DNA of 64,000 nt from JAJYVT01 sp035534455 (GCA_035534455.1 DATLRV010000049.1:71289-135288); one strand, 5' to 3'. Positions 1 to 9,687 are shown, counted from the first letter of the stretch. Numbers and translations are program-made. The notes: generated by a model not told the origin, from the sequence alone.

Positions 1-586
1 ATCTCTGGAGGACGCCCGCGCCGCTGCCGCACGCCTCACCGGTCTCATCCAGCAGGTCCCCCCGATGGTCTCTGCCGTCAAGGTGGGGGGCAGGCGGCTG
101 CACGAGCTCGCGCGCCACGGGGTCGAGGTGGCGCGTCCCGTCCGCACCGTGCGGGTCGACCGTTTCGACCTCGAGCCCACCGCCGACGCCGGCGTCCTGC
201 GTGCGACGGTCTCGTGCTCGTCGGGCACCTACGTGCGCACCCTCGCCGCGGATCTCGGGGCGTCGCTCGGCGGGGGGGCCCATCTCCGCCACCTCCGGCG
301 CACCCGGGTCGGTTCGTTCACCGTCGAGGAGGCGGAGCCGGTGAGCGCGCTCGGCCCGCCGTCGTTGCGCTCGCCCGCCGAGGCCCTGCGCGACCTCGAC
401 CGGGTGGTCGCCGATCTCGAGACCGCCCAGGTCGTCGCGCTCGGCCGCCCGCTGGACAAAGCGCCGATCGGCGCGACCGGCGACGGTCCGTGGGCCCTCG
501 TCGACGCGACCGGGCGGTTGCTGGCCGTCTACGAGCGGACATCAGCCCACCGGATCCGGCCGGCCGTAGTTCTCGCGTCGCGCTGA
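1..586 (+). CDS. truB: tRNA pseudouridine(55) synthase TruB, 3' part
   Basis: The frame is open from the window edge, so the N-terminus and catalytic Asp motif lie outside. The visible 194 residues match the second half of TruB, which makes pseudouridine 55 in the T-loop of tRNAs. The stretch QVPPMVSAVKVGGRRLHELA is the conserved QxPPxxSAxKxxGxRxYxxAR signature, followed by SSGTYVRTLAADLG, the family's S-G-T-Y-(I/V)-R-x-L motif. The C-terminal domain is short, as in actinobacterial TruB. ribF follows after 25 bases, a common actinobacterial order. Identification is secure; only the start is missing. Confidence 0.95.
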   Translation, partial: SLEDARAAAARLTGLIQQVPPMVSAVKVGGRRLHELARHGVEVARPVRTVRVDRFDLEPTADAGVLRATVSCSSGTYVRTLAADLGASLGGGAHLRHLRRTRVGSFTVEEAEPVSALGPPSLRSPAEALRDLDRVVADLETAQVVALGRPLDKAPIGATGDGPWALVDATGRLLAVYERTSAHRIRPAVVLASR

Positions 587-597
587 GCGACGCCGTC

Positions 598-603
598 TAA
601 CCT
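598..603 (+). promoter_or_regulatory. putative -10 element of leaderless ribF
   Basis: TAACCT lies 8 bases before the GTG start of ribF, and there is no Shine-Dalgarno sequence between them. This fits the TANNNT spacing of actinobacterial leaderless genes. Inferred from pattern only. Confidence 0.45.
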
Positions 604-611
604 TCGCCGTC

Positions 612-1598
612 GTGCAGGTGCTGACCGCAGAGGAGGTGTCCGGCGCCGCGTTGGGCACCGCGGTCACGATCGGCGCCTACGACGGGGTCCATCTGGGCCA
701 CCGCCGGCTCCTCGCCATCTTGAGGACACGGGCCGACGCGCTCGGCGTCCCGGCCGCCGTCGTGACGTTCGATCGCCACCCCGCGACGGTGCTCCGCCCG
801 GATTCCGCCCCCAAGCTGCTCACCGACGGCCCGCAGAAGCTCGAGCTGCTCGCCTCGTGCGGCATCGATCTCGTGGTCGTGGTCCGTTTCGACGCCGAGC
901 GTGCCGAGGAGTCGGCCGAGGACTTCGTCGACGAGGTCCTGCGCGGTGCGCTCGGCGTGAAGGCCATCGTGGTCGGGGAGGACTTCCACTTCGGGCACGA
1001 CCGCACGGGCGACGTGGCGCTCCTCCGCCGCCTCGGTGCGGCAATGGGGTTCGACGTCACCGGTGTCGCGCTGACCGCAGCCGAGGACGCCGACCGCAAC
1101 GGCGATGACAGGCCCGTCGCGGTGTCCTCGACGCGGATCCGGTCCCTCATCGCCGCCGGGGACGTCGCGGCGGCATCGCGTCTCCTCGCGCGGCCCCACG
1201 AGGTCCGCGGCGAGGTCGTCCACGGGGACGGTCGCGGCGGCTCGCTGCTCGGGATGCCGACCGCGAACGTCGCGGTCCCCGACGCCGTTGCCGTGCCCGC
1301 GCTCGGGATCTACGCCGGATGGTGCCGGCGGGCGGACGGTGGCCTCCACCCCGCGGCCGTCTCGGTGGGCCTCCGGCCGACGTTCACCCGGCCGGGCGGA
1401 GAACGGAGCGACGTCCCGCCGGCCCCACTCGTCGAGGCCCACCTGATCGACTTCACCGGGGACCTCTACGGCGAGCAGGTGGGGGTCGCCTTCGTCGAGC
1501 GCCTCCGCGACGAGCGGCGGTTCGAACGGGTCGAGGACCTTGTCGAGCAGATGTGGGCGGACGTGGACGCGGCTCGCCGCGCGCTGGCGGACGTCTGA
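612..1598 (+). CDS. ribF: bifunctional riboflavin kinase / FAD synthetase RibF
   Basis: A 328-residue protein that phosphorylates riboflavin to FMN and adenylates FMN to FAD. The N-terminal nucleotidyltransferase domain carries GAYDGVHLGH at residues 21-30 (family G-x-F-D-G-x-H-x-G-H) and TFDRHP near residue 55, with SSTRIR closing the domain. The C-terminal riboflavin kinase domain has the GMPTAN motif near residue 215 and ends with a helix rich in Glu/Arg. The length is normal for the bifunctional enzyme. The GTG start at 612 is preceded by a TANNNT box rather than a ribosome binding site, so the mRNA may be leaderless. It lies between truB and rpsO. Confidence 0.96.
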   Translation: MQVLTAEEVSGAALGTAVTIGAYDGVHLGHRRLLAILRTRADALGVPAAVVTFDRHPATVLRPDSAPKLLTDGPQKLELLASCGIDLVVVVRFDAERAEESAEDFVDEVLRGALGVKAIVVGEDFHFGHDRTGDVALLRRLGAAMGFDVTGVALTAAEDADRNGDDRPVAVSSTRIRSLIAAGDVAAASRLLARPHEVRGEVVHGDGRGGSLLGMPTANVAVPDAVAVPALGIYAGWCRRADGGLHPAAVSVGLRPTFTRPGGERSDVPPAPLVEAHLIDFTGDLYGEQVGVAFVERLRDERRFERVEDLVEQMWADVDAARRALADV

Positions 1599-1708
1599 GG
1601 CCTCCCGCCACCGGGAGGATGCCGGCGCCCGACCGGCCTGCTAACGTGCTGGGAAGGCGCGGCAGGGTCGCGCCCGTCGCCAAGAGGATTTCCGAGGTCT
1701 GTTCGTAC

Positions 1709-1966
1709 ATGCCCGAGAAGCAGGTCATCATCACCGAGCACCGGCTCCACGAGTCCGACACGGGCTCGCCCGAGGTCCAGATCGCACTGTTGACCGACCG
1801 CATCGCGCACCTGACCGAGCACTTGAAGGTCCACAAGGGCGACCATCACACCCGCCGGGGCCTGATGAAGCTCATCGGGCGCCGCCGGCGCCTCCTCGAC
1901 TACGTCCGGGGCAACGACGTCGAGCGGTACCGCTCGATCATCGGGCGACTCGGGATCCGCCGCTAG
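1709..1966 (+). CDS. rpsO: 30S ribosomal protein S15
   Basis: An 85-residue S15, the small-subunit protein that binds 16S rRNA helices 20-22. DTGSPEVQIALLT at residues 17-29, GDHHTRRGLM and the basic RRRRLLDY stretch are the diagnostic S15 segments. Family members are usually 88-89 residues; this one starts about four residues later than E. coli S15. The ATG at 1709 is chosen because GAGG at 1694-1697 lies in a usable position upstream, although the frame stays open further 5'. It is followed by a strong hairpin and then pnp, the classical rpsO-pnp arrangement. Confidence 0.96.
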   Translation: MPEKQVIITEHRLHESDTGSPEVQIALLTDRIAHLTEHLKVHKGDHHTRRGLMKLIGRRRRLLDYVRGNDVERYRSIIGRLGIRR

Positions 1967-1974
1967 CACAACGA

Positions 1975-2001
1975 ACCGCCCGGCCCTCTCGGTCGGGCGG
2001 T
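1975..2001 (+). terminator. hairpin between rpsO and pnp
   Basis: An 11-bp stem (ACCGCCCGGCC paired with GGTCGGGCGGT, one G-U pair) closes a 5-base CTCTC loop nine bases after the rpsO stop. No U-tract follows, so it may act as an attenuator or RNA-processing stem rather than a strong terminator. Confidence 0.6.
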
Positions 2002-2121
2002 CGCACATTGAAACTCGGGCACGCCGCGACGTCGGCTGCCAGTCGCCGATCACCCGGGAACGCCGGGGTGGTCGACCACTGGGAACCGGCCAGGGAGGTG
2101 CCCCCGGACTAAGGAGCACCG

Positions 2122-4536
2122 TTGGCCGAGGCCATCTCCGTATCGGCGCCGATCAGCGGCACCGACCGTTCCATGTCGTTCGAGGCGGGAAAGCTCGCCC
2201 AACAGGCCGACGGGGCCGTCGTCGGCCGCATCGGCGACACCGTGGTGCTCGCCACCGCGGTCGCGGCGAGGTCGGTGCGCGAAGGCACCGACTTCTTCCC
2301 CCTGACCGTCGACATCGAAGAGCGCGCGTACGCAGCCGGGAAGATCCCCGGCTCCTTCTTCCGCCGGGAGGGCAAGGCGTCGGACCAGGCGATCCTGACG
2401 TGCCGTCTGATCGACCGCCCGCTGCGGCCGTCGTTCCCCAAGGGCTTCCGCAACGAGGTGCACGTCGTGGGGACCGTCTTCGGCGCGGACCAGGTGAACC
2501 CCCACGACGTCCTTGCGATCAACACGGCGTCCGCGGCCCTCATGATCTCGGGGATCCCCTTCGACGGCCCGATCGGCGCGGTGCGCATCGCGTACTCGAC
2601 GGAAGGCATCTGGGTCCCGCACCCGAGCTTCGAGGAGGGCGACGAGTCCACCTTCGAGCTCGTCGTCGCAGGCCGCGCCCTGTCCACCGAGCCCGACGCC
2701 GATGTCGCGATCATGATGGTCGAGGCGGGCGGGACCGAGCGCTCCTGGCAGTTCTACGGCGACGGCGCCCCGAAGGTCACCGAAGAGGTGCTGGCCGAGG
2801 GGCTCGAGGCGGCCAAGACCTGGATCCGAGAGTCCGTGAACCTCCAGCGTGAGCTCGTCTCCCGGTTCACCGAGGCCCGGGGGCCGATCGAACCGGTCCC
2901 GTTCCAGACGTTCAGTGACTACGGCGACGACGTCTTCGAGCGCGTGCAGGCGGTCGCGGCCGAGCGGGTCGCAACGGTGGTCGCGATCGCCGACAAGGCG
3001 AAGCGCAACGCCGAGACCGACGAGGTCACCGCGGCGGTCGCCGCGGAGCTCGCAGGGGAGTTCGAAGGGCGGGAGCGGGAGATCACCGCCGCCATGCGAG
3101 CGCTCAACAAGAAGCTCGTGCGAAAGCGCATCGTTGAAGACGGGGTACGGATCGATGGGCGAGGGACGAGTGACATCCGCCCGCTGTCGGCCGAGGTCGA
3201 CCTCCTCCCGACGGCCCACGGCTCGTCGCTGTTCCAGCGCGGCGAGACCCAGGTGCTGAACGTCTGCACCCTCGGGATGCCGCGCATGGACCAGATGCTC
3301 GACACGATCACCCCGGACGAGTCGAAGCGCTACATGCACCACTACAACTTCCCGCCGTACTCGACCGGCGAGACCGGCTTCATGCGGGGACCCAAGCGCC
3401 GTGAGATCGGGCACGGGCTCCTCGCCGAGCGCGCGCTCCTCCCGGTCGTCCCGCCCAAGGACGAGTTCCCGTACGCACTGCGTCTCGTCTCCGACGTGCT
3501 CTCCTCGAACGGCTCGACCTCCATGGCGTCGGTGTGCGGGTCGTCCCTGTCCCTCATGGCCGCCGGCGTGCCGATCAAGGCGCCGGTCGCGGGCATCGCG
3601 ATGGGCCTCGTCTACGACGAGGGCCGCTACGTCACCCTGACGGACATCCTCGGTGCCGAGGACGCATTCGGCGACATGGACTTCAAGGTCGCGGGAACCG
3701 CAGACGCGGTGACCGCACTGCAGCTCGACACGAAGATCGACGGGCTGCCCGCAGACGTGCTCGCCCAGGCGCTGCGCCAGGCGAAGCAGGCCCGCCTCAC
3801 GATCCTCGAGGTGATGCATCGCTGCATCGCCGAGCCGCGCGACCACGTCGCGACGAGCGCGCCGAAGATCGTGTCGATGGAGATCCCCATCGACAAGATC
3901 GGCGAGGTCATCGGCCCCAAGGGGAAGGTCATCAACACCCTGCAGCAGGAGACCGGCGCGGACATCGCGGTCGACGACGACGGCATGGTCGGGACCGTCA
4001 CGATCGGCGCCAAGGACGGCAACGCGGTCGAAGAAGCGCGCCGGCGTATCGCGCTCATCCTCACACCACCGGCTGCCGAGGTCGGCACGGTATACGCGGG
4101 CAGGGTCGTGAACCTGACCAAGTTCGGCGCCTTCGTGAACATCCTGCCGGGCCGCGACGGGCTTCTGCACATCTCGAAGCTCTCGCCGCTCGCCGGCGGA
4201 AAGCGCGTCGAGCAGACCGAGGACGTGCTCACCCTGGGCCAGCCGGTCGAGGTGCGCGTCGACGACATCGACCCGCAGGGCAAGGTGTCGCTCTCGCTCG
4301 TCGGCGAGGCCGTGATGGCCGACGGCGACGGCGACGGCGCCGGGGCCGGAGGGCCGCGCAGCGCTGGCCGCGGACCCGCACGGGTGTCGTTCGAGGACGT
4401 CTTCGAGGCGGAGCTGGTCGCCGACCTCGGCGATCTCGGCCCCGAGGCGCCTGCAGCGCCCGCCCGTGGTGGGAACGGAGGACAGGGGGGTGACCGCCGC
4501 GGCGGCGGGCGCCGCCGCCAGCAGCGCCGCCGGTGA
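2122..4536 (+). CDS. pnp: polyribonucleotide nucleotidyltransferase (PNPase)
   Basis: An 804-residue PNPase, the 3'-5' phosphorolytic exoribonuclease of RNA decay. Two RNase PH-type domains are visible: the first in residues about 10-145, the second from about 320 to 550 with the FFRREGKASD and FNFPPYSTGETGFM-like segments. A helical linker lies between them. A KH domain has the GxxG loop GPKGK near residue 598, and an S1 domain spans about 650-720. The tail is low-complexity Gly/Asp/Arg-rich and ends in a basic RRRQQRRR run. The start is TTG, fixed by AAGGAG at 2111-2116, six bases upstream. The stop overlaps the next gene by four bases. Confidence 0.97.
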   Translation: MAEAISVSAPISGTDRSMSFEAGKLAQQADGAVVGRIGDTVVLATAVAARSVREGTDFFPLTVDIEERAYAAGKIPGSFFRREGKASDQAILTCRLIDRPLRPSFPKGFRNEVHVVGTVFGADQVNPHDVLAINTASAALMISGIPFDGPIGAVRIAYSTEGIWVPHPSFEEGDESTFELVVAGRALSTEPDADVAIMMVEAGGTERSWQFYGDGAPKVTEEVLAEGLEAAKTWIRESVNLQRELVSRFTEARGPIEPVPFQTFSDYGDDVFERVQAVAAERVATVVAIADKAKRNAETDEVTAAVAAELAGEFEGREREITAAMRALNKKLVRKRIVEDGVRIDGRGTSDIRPLSAEVDLLPTAHGSSLFQRGETQVLNVCTLGMPRMDQMLDTITPDESKRYMHHYNFPPYSTGETGFMRGPKRREIGHGLLAERALLPVVPPKDEFPYALRLVSDVLSSNGSTSMASVCGSSLSLMAAGVPIKAPVAGIAMGLVYDEGRYVTLTDILGAEDAFGDMDFKVAGTADAVTALQLDTKIDGLPADVLAQALRQAKQARLTILEVMHRCIAEPRDHVATSAPKIVSMEIPIDKIGEVIGPKGKVINTLQQETGADIAVDDDGMVGTVTIGAKDGNAVEEARRRIALILTPPAAEVGTVYAGRVVNLTKFGAFVNILPGRDGLLHISKLSPLAGGKRVEQTEDVLTLGQPVEVRVDDIDPQGKVSLSLVGEAVMADGDGDGAGAGGPRSAGRGPARVSFEDVFEAELVADLGDLGPEAPAAPARGGNGGQGGDRRGGGRRRQQRRR

Positions 4537-5825
4537 GCGAACGCGCGAGCACGGGCGCGATCGAGAGCCGCCAGCTCGGCTCCGGCGTCCGGCTCGCGAC
4601 CGAGACCATGTCGGACGTGCGCTCGGTCGCCATCGGGTTCTGGGTCGGGACGGGCTCGCGCGACGAGGCGGACCCGCTTGCCGGTGCGTCCCACTTCCTC
4701 GAGCACCTCTTGTTCAAAGGGACGCCGACCCGTTCGGCGGCCGCGATCGCTGAGGCGCTCGACGAGGTCGGCGGCGACTGCAACGCCTTCACCACCAAGG
4801 AGTACACGGCCTTCTACGTCCGGCTCCTCTCGGAGCACCTCCGACTCGGCCTCGACATCCTCGGCGACATCATGGAGGACCCGTCGCTCAGCGAGCACGA
4901 CGTCGACGCGGAGAGGACGGTGATCCTCGACGAGATCCTGATGCACGCGGACGAGCCGGCGGACCTGGCGGGCGAGACGGCCATGGCGGCGCTCTTCCCA
5001 GGGCACCCGCTCGGCCGCGACACGCTCGGGACCTCCGAGAGCGTCAAGACGACGACCTCACGGGACATCCGGCGGTTCTTCGAGGAGCACTACCGGCCCC
5101 ACAACGTCGTCGTCTCCGTCGCCGGCGACTGCCGCCACGAGGACGTCGCCGCGGCGCTCGAACCCCGGTTCGGCGCCCGTGCCGGTGGCCGCGCCCCCGA
5201 GCGCGCCCCCGTTGGTCCCGACGTCGAGCCCCTCGTCGTCGTCCGCCGCCCGACCGAGCAGGCCCACCTCGTGCTGGCCATGCGCTCGGTGTCCCGGTTC
5301 GACGAGGCGCGCTGGCCACTGGCGGTCCTGAACGTGGTGCTCGGGGGCGGCTTGTCGAGCCGGCTCTTCCAGAAGGTGCGCGAAGAGCGGGGGCTCGCCT
5401 ACTCGATCTGGTCCGAGCGCGGCGGGTTCTACGACGCCGGCTGCGCGACGGTCTCGGTGGGTACGGCCCCCGAGCACGTCGACGAGGTGCTCCGGATCGT
5501 GACCGGCGAGATCGAGGACCTCGCCGAGCGCGGGGTCACGGCCCGCGAGCTGCAGGTCGCCAAGGGCAACCTCCGCTCCGAGACGTTGCTGTCGTGCGAG
5601 GACTCCGGCGCGAGGATGAGCCGCCTCGGCACCTCGTTCCTGCTCTACGACCACGTCTGGACGATCGACGAGGTCCTCGCGCGCATCCACGCCGTGGATG
5701 CGGACGCGGTGCAGGCCGCCGCGCGCTCGCTGGCAGAGGCGCCGCGCACCCTGGCGGCGGTGGGGCCGTTCGACGCCGACGCGTTCGACCTCGCCGCGCT
5801 GGGTCTGGCGGGCCGAGCCGCCTGA
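4533..5825 (+). CDS. M16 family zinc metallopeptidase
   Basis: A 430-residue protein of the insulinase/mitochondrial processing peptidase family. The inverted zinc motif HFLEH is near residues 53-57, followed downstream by the third-ligand region ERTVILDEI. The C-terminal half has the paired R/Y motif region GGLSSRLFQKVREERGLAYS. The length equals that of the compact bacterial PepR/YmxG-type peptidases, which sit next to pnp in many Gram-positive bacteria. The GTG start overlaps the pnp stop (GTGA), so the two genes are probably translationally coupled. The substrate is unknown. Confidence 0.92.
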   Translation: MSERASTGAIESRQLGSGVRLATETMSDVRSVAIGFWVGTGSRDEADPLAGASHFLEHLLFKGTPTRSAAAIAEALDEVGGDCNAFTTKEYTAFYVRLLSEHLRLGLDILGDIMEDPSLSEHDVDAERTVILDEILMHADEPADLAGETAMAALFPGHPLGRDTLGTSESVKTTTSRDIRRFFEEHYRPHNVVVSVAGDCRHEDVAAALEPRFGARAGGRAPERAPVGPDVEPLVVVRRPTEQAHLVLAMRSVSRFDEARWPLAVLNVVLGGGLSSRLFQKVREERGLAYSIWSERGGFYDAGCATVSVGTAPEHVDEVLRIVTGEIEDLAERGVTARELQVAKGNLRSETLLSCEDSGARMSRLGTSFLLYDHVWTIDEVLARIHAVDADAVQAAARSLAEAPRTLAAVGPFDADAFDLAALGLAGRAA

Positions 5826-5855
5826 GCGCGGCGCCGGGACCAGGACCGTCTCGGC

Positions 5856-8800
5856 ATGCGCACGCGCACGCGTGCTGAGACTTCGGGCTCCAGGGGCGCC
5901 GTCGCAACGGGCCGCATGCGGAGGCGGCAGGGTGCCCGGCCGGACGGAGCACCCGCCGCCCGAGTGCGGGTATGGCTGGCCACGGCTGACGGGCGGGCGG
6001 TCGCGACGCTCGTCTTCCTGCCGGTGCTCTTCTTCGCCGTCCCGGCGGCGATCGGCCATCCGGCGATCACCGGCGACAACCTGATCCAGAACGTCCCCCT
6101 GCGCGCCCTCGCCGGTCGGCAGCTCAGTGCAGGACACCTACCCTTGTGGGACCCCTACGCGTGGTCGGGCACGCCGCTGCTCGGCGGCCTGAACGCCGGG
6201 GCGTTCTACCCGTTCACGTTCTTGTTCGCGCTGGTTTCGCCCGTCGCGGCGTTCGTGGTCAACCTCCTCGGCGTGTACTGGGCCGGCGCGCTCGGGACGT
6301 ACGCGCTGTGCCGCCACTACCGCCTCGGTCCGCGTGCGAGCCTCCTCGGCGCGCTCACCTACGCCTTCTCGGGCGCCATGTCGGGACAGCTCGTGCACCT
6401 CGGCGTGGTGCAGGGGATGGGGTGGATGCCGCTCCTCGTGCTCGCCGAGCTCCGGCTCTCCGAGACGGTTCTGGGCCTGCGCCCGGCCGACGGCGTCCCC
6501 GGCACGCGGGAGGCCGTGCTGCGCCCCGGTTCGCCGTGGCCGTGGGTCGCGCTCGTCGCGTTGGTGGTCGGGCTCGAGGCCCTCACGGGCGAACCGCGCG
6601 CCATGGCGGAGACCGAGGTCGTCGGCACGGCGGTCGCGGCCTGGCTCGTCCTGCGACCCCACGCTCGCGGGCGCGTCGGGCCGGCCCCGCGCCTCCGCCT
6701 CGCCGGCCTCGTCGTGCTCGCGGTCGTCTGGGGCATCGCCCTGGCGGCCGCCGAGCTCGTGCCGGGGTGGACCTTCATCAGGACCTCGCAGCGAGCGGCC
6801 GAGACGTTCCACTTCTTCGGGACCGGGTCGCTTCGCCCGGCATGGACCCTGTTGGTCTTGGTGCCCGACCTGTTCGGGGGTGCCGGCCACTTCGGCTCAG
6901 TCCACTACTTCAACGCGTACAACCTGGCGGAGGTCACCGGATATGCCGGTCTCCTGCCCGCGGGCGCCGCGCTCGCCCTCCTCGCGCGCTCGTTCGGGCG
7001 CAACCGCGCGCCGCGCGCCGCGGACTGGGGCATGTGGCTCGCGCTGGGCGCGCTCGGGCTCCTCCTGGCCTGGGGTGCGTTCACTCCGCTCGGGCACCTC
7101 TGGGCGGCGATCCCGCTCTTCGGCAAGACGCGCCTGCAGAGTCGGAACCTGGAGATCGTCGACCTCGCGCTGGCCGTGCTCTTCGCCTTCTGGGCGGACG
7201 GTGCCCTCGCGACGTCGCTCCACGCCCGCGCCGGGCTCGCCGCGCCGCGCGGCGCGGGGCGCGGCGCGGGGCGCGGCGCGGGGTCGGCCGACGTCTCACC
7301 CGCCGGCAGACCGCCCGTCCGCTCCTGGAGGTGGGCGCGCGCCGAGCGCTGGCTGGTCGCCGTCCCCGCCGTCGCCGCGGTGCTCCTGTGCGCGGTCACG
7401 CTCGCTGCGCCGGGACCCGTCGAAGAGACCCTGCATGCGAGGAGCGCCGGCACCGCGCTCGTCCGCGGGCTGTGGCCGTGGTTCTTGGCGCAGGCGGCGG
7501 TGGCGGCCGGGGTGGTCGCGCTGGTCGCCGGGTGGCGCGTGCTCGGCGCCGAGGCACGGCGCCGGGCGCTCGTCGCGCTCGTCGTGGCCGACCTCGCGTT
7601 CTTCACGCTGGCCACTGCCACAGTGGTCGGGCTGCCCGGAGCGACGCCCGAGCCGTCGCCGGCCGCCGCCGCACGCGTCCTGGGCACGGCGGGCAGGTTC
7701 GCCATCGTCGACACGACGGTCAGCGATCTCGCGGCGTTGAGCACCATCGGGCAGCCGGACCTGAACGTCTTCACGGGGCGTCCGAGCGTGCAGGGGTACG
7801 GTTCGATCGTCTCGTCGCGTTACGGCAGCGAGACCGGCACCCACGCGCTCGACACGCTGAGTCCCTGTGCCCTTGCGACGGGCGCGTTCGACGAACTGCG
7901 CCTCTCGACGCTCGTGGTGAGCTCCGGGGATCTCGTCCGGCCCGTTTCGCCCGCCGGCGGGAGCCCCGCGCCGCGCCGGGCCTCCTGCCCGCACGCGCCA
8001 CCGGTTGGCAGTGCGCGGGGGCGCACGTTTTACTTCGGCGCGCCGCTCGAGCTCCGAGGCGCCATGCTCATCTCCTCCTCCGCTGCGACGGGTACGGCGC
8101 ACGCACCGACGCCGAGCGTCGGGGTGCTCTCCGCGGCGGGACACCTCCGACGACCGGCCGAGACCGTGCGCCGGACCACGGGAGGCTGGTCGGTCCGCTT
8201 CGCCACGGCGCAGTCCGCGGTGGGCATCGTGGTTGCCGGGCCGGCGCCGCCCGCGATCGCCGAGAGCTCGACCGTAAAGGACGCGGACGGCGGACGGTGG
8301 TCGCTCGACGGCCTCCTCCAGACCGCCCTCGACACGCCGACCTGGAGAGTCACCAGGACGTTCGCGGGCACCTTCGGCGTCTTCCGCCGCACCGTGGCCG
8401 TCCCGCCGCCGGTGTGGCTCGCCTCCCCGGCTCCGGGATCGACGGTCCGGCAGGTCGCCGCCCCCAGCTGGGGTGGCGTGACCGACTCGGTCGTGGCCAC
8501 GCGCCCCGTCACCGTCGTCTGGAGCCAGTCGTACCTGCCGGGATGGCACGCCACGCTCGCCCCGGCGCCCGGCGGGGGCGGTGCCACCGTGCGGCGGGGA
8601 ACCGGGGCAAGATCGCTCACCGTCCACCGGCACGGCCTCATCCAGTCGGTGCGGGTGCCGGCGGGCCGCTGGACCCTCACCTTCGGGTACCGGCCGGGAC
8701 GCTTCACACTCGGCGTCGCCGCGTCGTGCGTGGCCGTCGCCGGCTTCGTCGCGCTCGTCGCGGCGGCCTTCGCATCCCGGCGCCGACGGTGGCGCCGGGG

Positions 8801-8876
8801 CGCGTCCTCGCCGCGCCCCGTGCGCTCGGTGCGGCGCGCGCCCTCGCCGCGGGCCGCCGAGGGCGCGAGCCGGTAG
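5856..8876 (+). CDS. YfhO-like multi-pass membrane protein
   Basis: A protein of about 1006 residues with many hydrophobic segments in its first 600 residues and a large hydrophilic, probably external C-terminal domain ending in one more membrane segment and an Arg-rich tail. The opening GDNLIQNVPLRALAGRQL and PLWDPYAWSGTPLLGG segments are typical of YfhO/DUF6541-like proteins. These have a GT-C glycosyltransferase-like fold and are often linked to lipid-linked sugar transfer; the function here is not known. A GC-rich repeat at 7250-7283 encodes RGAGRGAGRGAG. The start is uncertain: no ribosome binding site is obvious, and internal GTGs near 5960 are possible. Confidence 0.7.
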   Translation: MRTRTRAETSGSRGAVATGRMRRRQGARPDGAPAARVRVWLATADGRAVATLVFLPVLFFAVPAAIGHPAITGDNLIQNVPLRALAGRQLSAGHLPLWDPYAWSGTPLLGGLNAGAFYPFTFLFALVSPVAAFVVNLLGVYWAGALGTYALCRHYRLGPRASLLGALTYAFSGAMSGQLVHLGVVQGMGWMPLLVLAELRLSETVLGLRPADGVPGTREAVLRPGSPWPWVALVALVVGLEALTGEPRAMAETEVVGTAVAAWLVLRPHARGRVGPAPRLRLAGLVVLAVVWGIALAAAELVPGWTFIRTSQRAAETFHFFGTGSLRPAWTLLVLVPDLFGGAGHFGSVHYFNAYNLAEVTGYAGLLPAGAALALLARSFGRNRAPRAADWGMWLALGALGLLLAWGAFTPLGHLWAAIPLFGKTRLQSRNLEIVDLALAVLFAFWADGALATSLHARAGLAAPRGAGRGAGRGAGSADVSPAGRPPVRSWRWARAERWLVAVPAVAAVLLCAVTLAAPGPVEETLHARSAGTALVRGLWPWFLAQAAVAAGVVALVAGWRVLGAEARRRALVALVVADLAFFTLATATVVGLPGATPEPSPAAAARVLGTAGRFAIVDTTVSDLAALSTIGQPDLNVFTGRPSVQGYGSIVSSRYGSETGTHALDTLSPCALATGAFDELRLSTLVVSSGDLVRPVSPAGGSPAPRRASCPHAPPVGSARGRTFYFGAPLELRGAMLISSSAATGTAHAPTPSVGVLSAAGHLRRPAETVRRTTGGWSVRFATAQSAVGIVVAGPAPPAIAESSTVKDADGGRWSLDGLLQTALDTPTWRVTRTFAGTFGVFRRTVAVPPPVWLASPAPGSTVRQVAAPSWGGVTDSVVATRPVTVVWSQSYLPGWHATLAPAPGGGGATVRRGTGARSLTVHRHGLIQSVRVPAGRWTLTFGYRPGRFTLGVAASCVAVAGFVALVAAAFASRRRRWRRGASSPRPVRSVRRAPSPRAAEGASR

Positions 8877-8879
8877 CGT
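8874..8879 (+). promoter_or_regulatory. putative -10 element of leaderless dapB
   Basis: TAGCGT lies 7 bases before the dapB GTG. Its first three bases are the TAG stop codon of the preceding membrane-protein gene. Confidence 0.45.
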
Positions 8880-8886
8880 GGCCGCG

Positions 8887-9687
8887 GTGATCCGCGTGGG
8901 GGTCGTGGGCGGGGCCGGACGGATGGGCCGGGAGGTCTGCCGTGCCGTCGAGGAGGCCGACGATCTCACGCTGGCCGCCGTCGTCGATCCCGCGCTCGAA
9001 GCGAACGGCTCGGAGCGCCCGCACGGCGCCGGTGGCGCCGTCTCCTCGGGCCGCCTGGAGTCGCTCGCCGACGCAGGGGTGGAGGTGGCCGTCGACTTCA
9101 CCGTGGCAGCGTCGGCACGAACGACCCTTCCGTGGCTCGCCGAGCACGGCATCCATGCGGTCGTCGGCACGACGGGGCTCGGCGAGGAGGACCTCGACGT
9201 GCTCGCACGGGCATGTTCGGACGGCCGCGCCAACGCGGTGATCGCGCCCAACTTCGCCATCGGCGCCGTCCTGCTCATGCGCTTTTGCGAGCTCGCGGCG
9301 CCGTTCATGGACGGCGCCGAGATCGTCGAGCTCCACCACGATCGCAAGCGCGACGCGCCGTCGGGGACGGCGGTGCGCACCGCGGCGCGGATCGCGGCGG
9401 CGCGCGACAGCGCAGGCGCGGCTCCGCTCAGCGACGCGACCACCGAAATGGTGCTCGACGGCGCCAGGGGCGCGGCCGGGCCCGGCGGGGTCCGCGTGCA
9501 CTCGGTCCGGCTCCCCGGCCTCGTCGCGCACGAAGAGGTGATCTTCGGTGCGCTGGGCCAGTCCCTCACCCTGCGCCACGACTCCTTCGACCGGCGCTCC
9601 TTCATGCCCGGCGTGCTGCTCGCCGTGCGCCGGGTGCCCGACCTCCCGGGGCTCACTGTCGGGCTCGACGCGCTGCTCGGCGTGTGA
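8887..9687 (+). CDS. dapB: 4-hydroxy-tetrahydrodipicolinate reductase
   Basis: A 266-residue NAD(P)H-dependent reductase that converts 4-hydroxy-tetrahydrodipicolinate to tetrahydrodipicolinate in lysine/meso-DAP synthesis. The N-terminal Rossmann motif is GGAGRMG at residues 8-14, and GTTGL follows in the cofactor-binding half. The substrate-binding and catalytic segment ELHHDRKRDAPSGTA carries the conserved His pair, Lys and PSGTA. The GTG at 8887 was chosen because the TANNNT box sits seven bases upstream; a GTG at 8878 is the alternative. The other dap genes lie further downstream in the window rather than in one operon. Confidence 0.95.
   Translation: MIRVGVVGGAGRMGREVCRAVEEADDLTLAAVVDPALEANGSERPHGAGGAVSSGRLESLADAGVEVAVDFTVAASARTTLPWLAEHGIHAVVGTTGLGEEDLDVLARACSDGRANAVIAPNFAIGAVLLMRFCELAAPFMDGAEIVELHHDRKRDAPSGTAVRTAARIAAARDSAGAAPLSDATTEMVLDGARGAAGPGGVRVHSVRLPGLVAHEEVIFGALGQSLTLRHDSFDRRSFMPGVLLAVRRVPDLPGLTVGLDALLGV

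Noticed and set aside
2050..4170. A 706-residue open frame antisense to pnp
   Set aside because: It has no recognisable domain and mirrors the pnp codons; pnp itself is certain.
7250..7283. GC-rich 10-bp repeat in the YfhO-like gene
   Set aside because: A short low-complexity linker (RGAGRGAG) with no sign of function.
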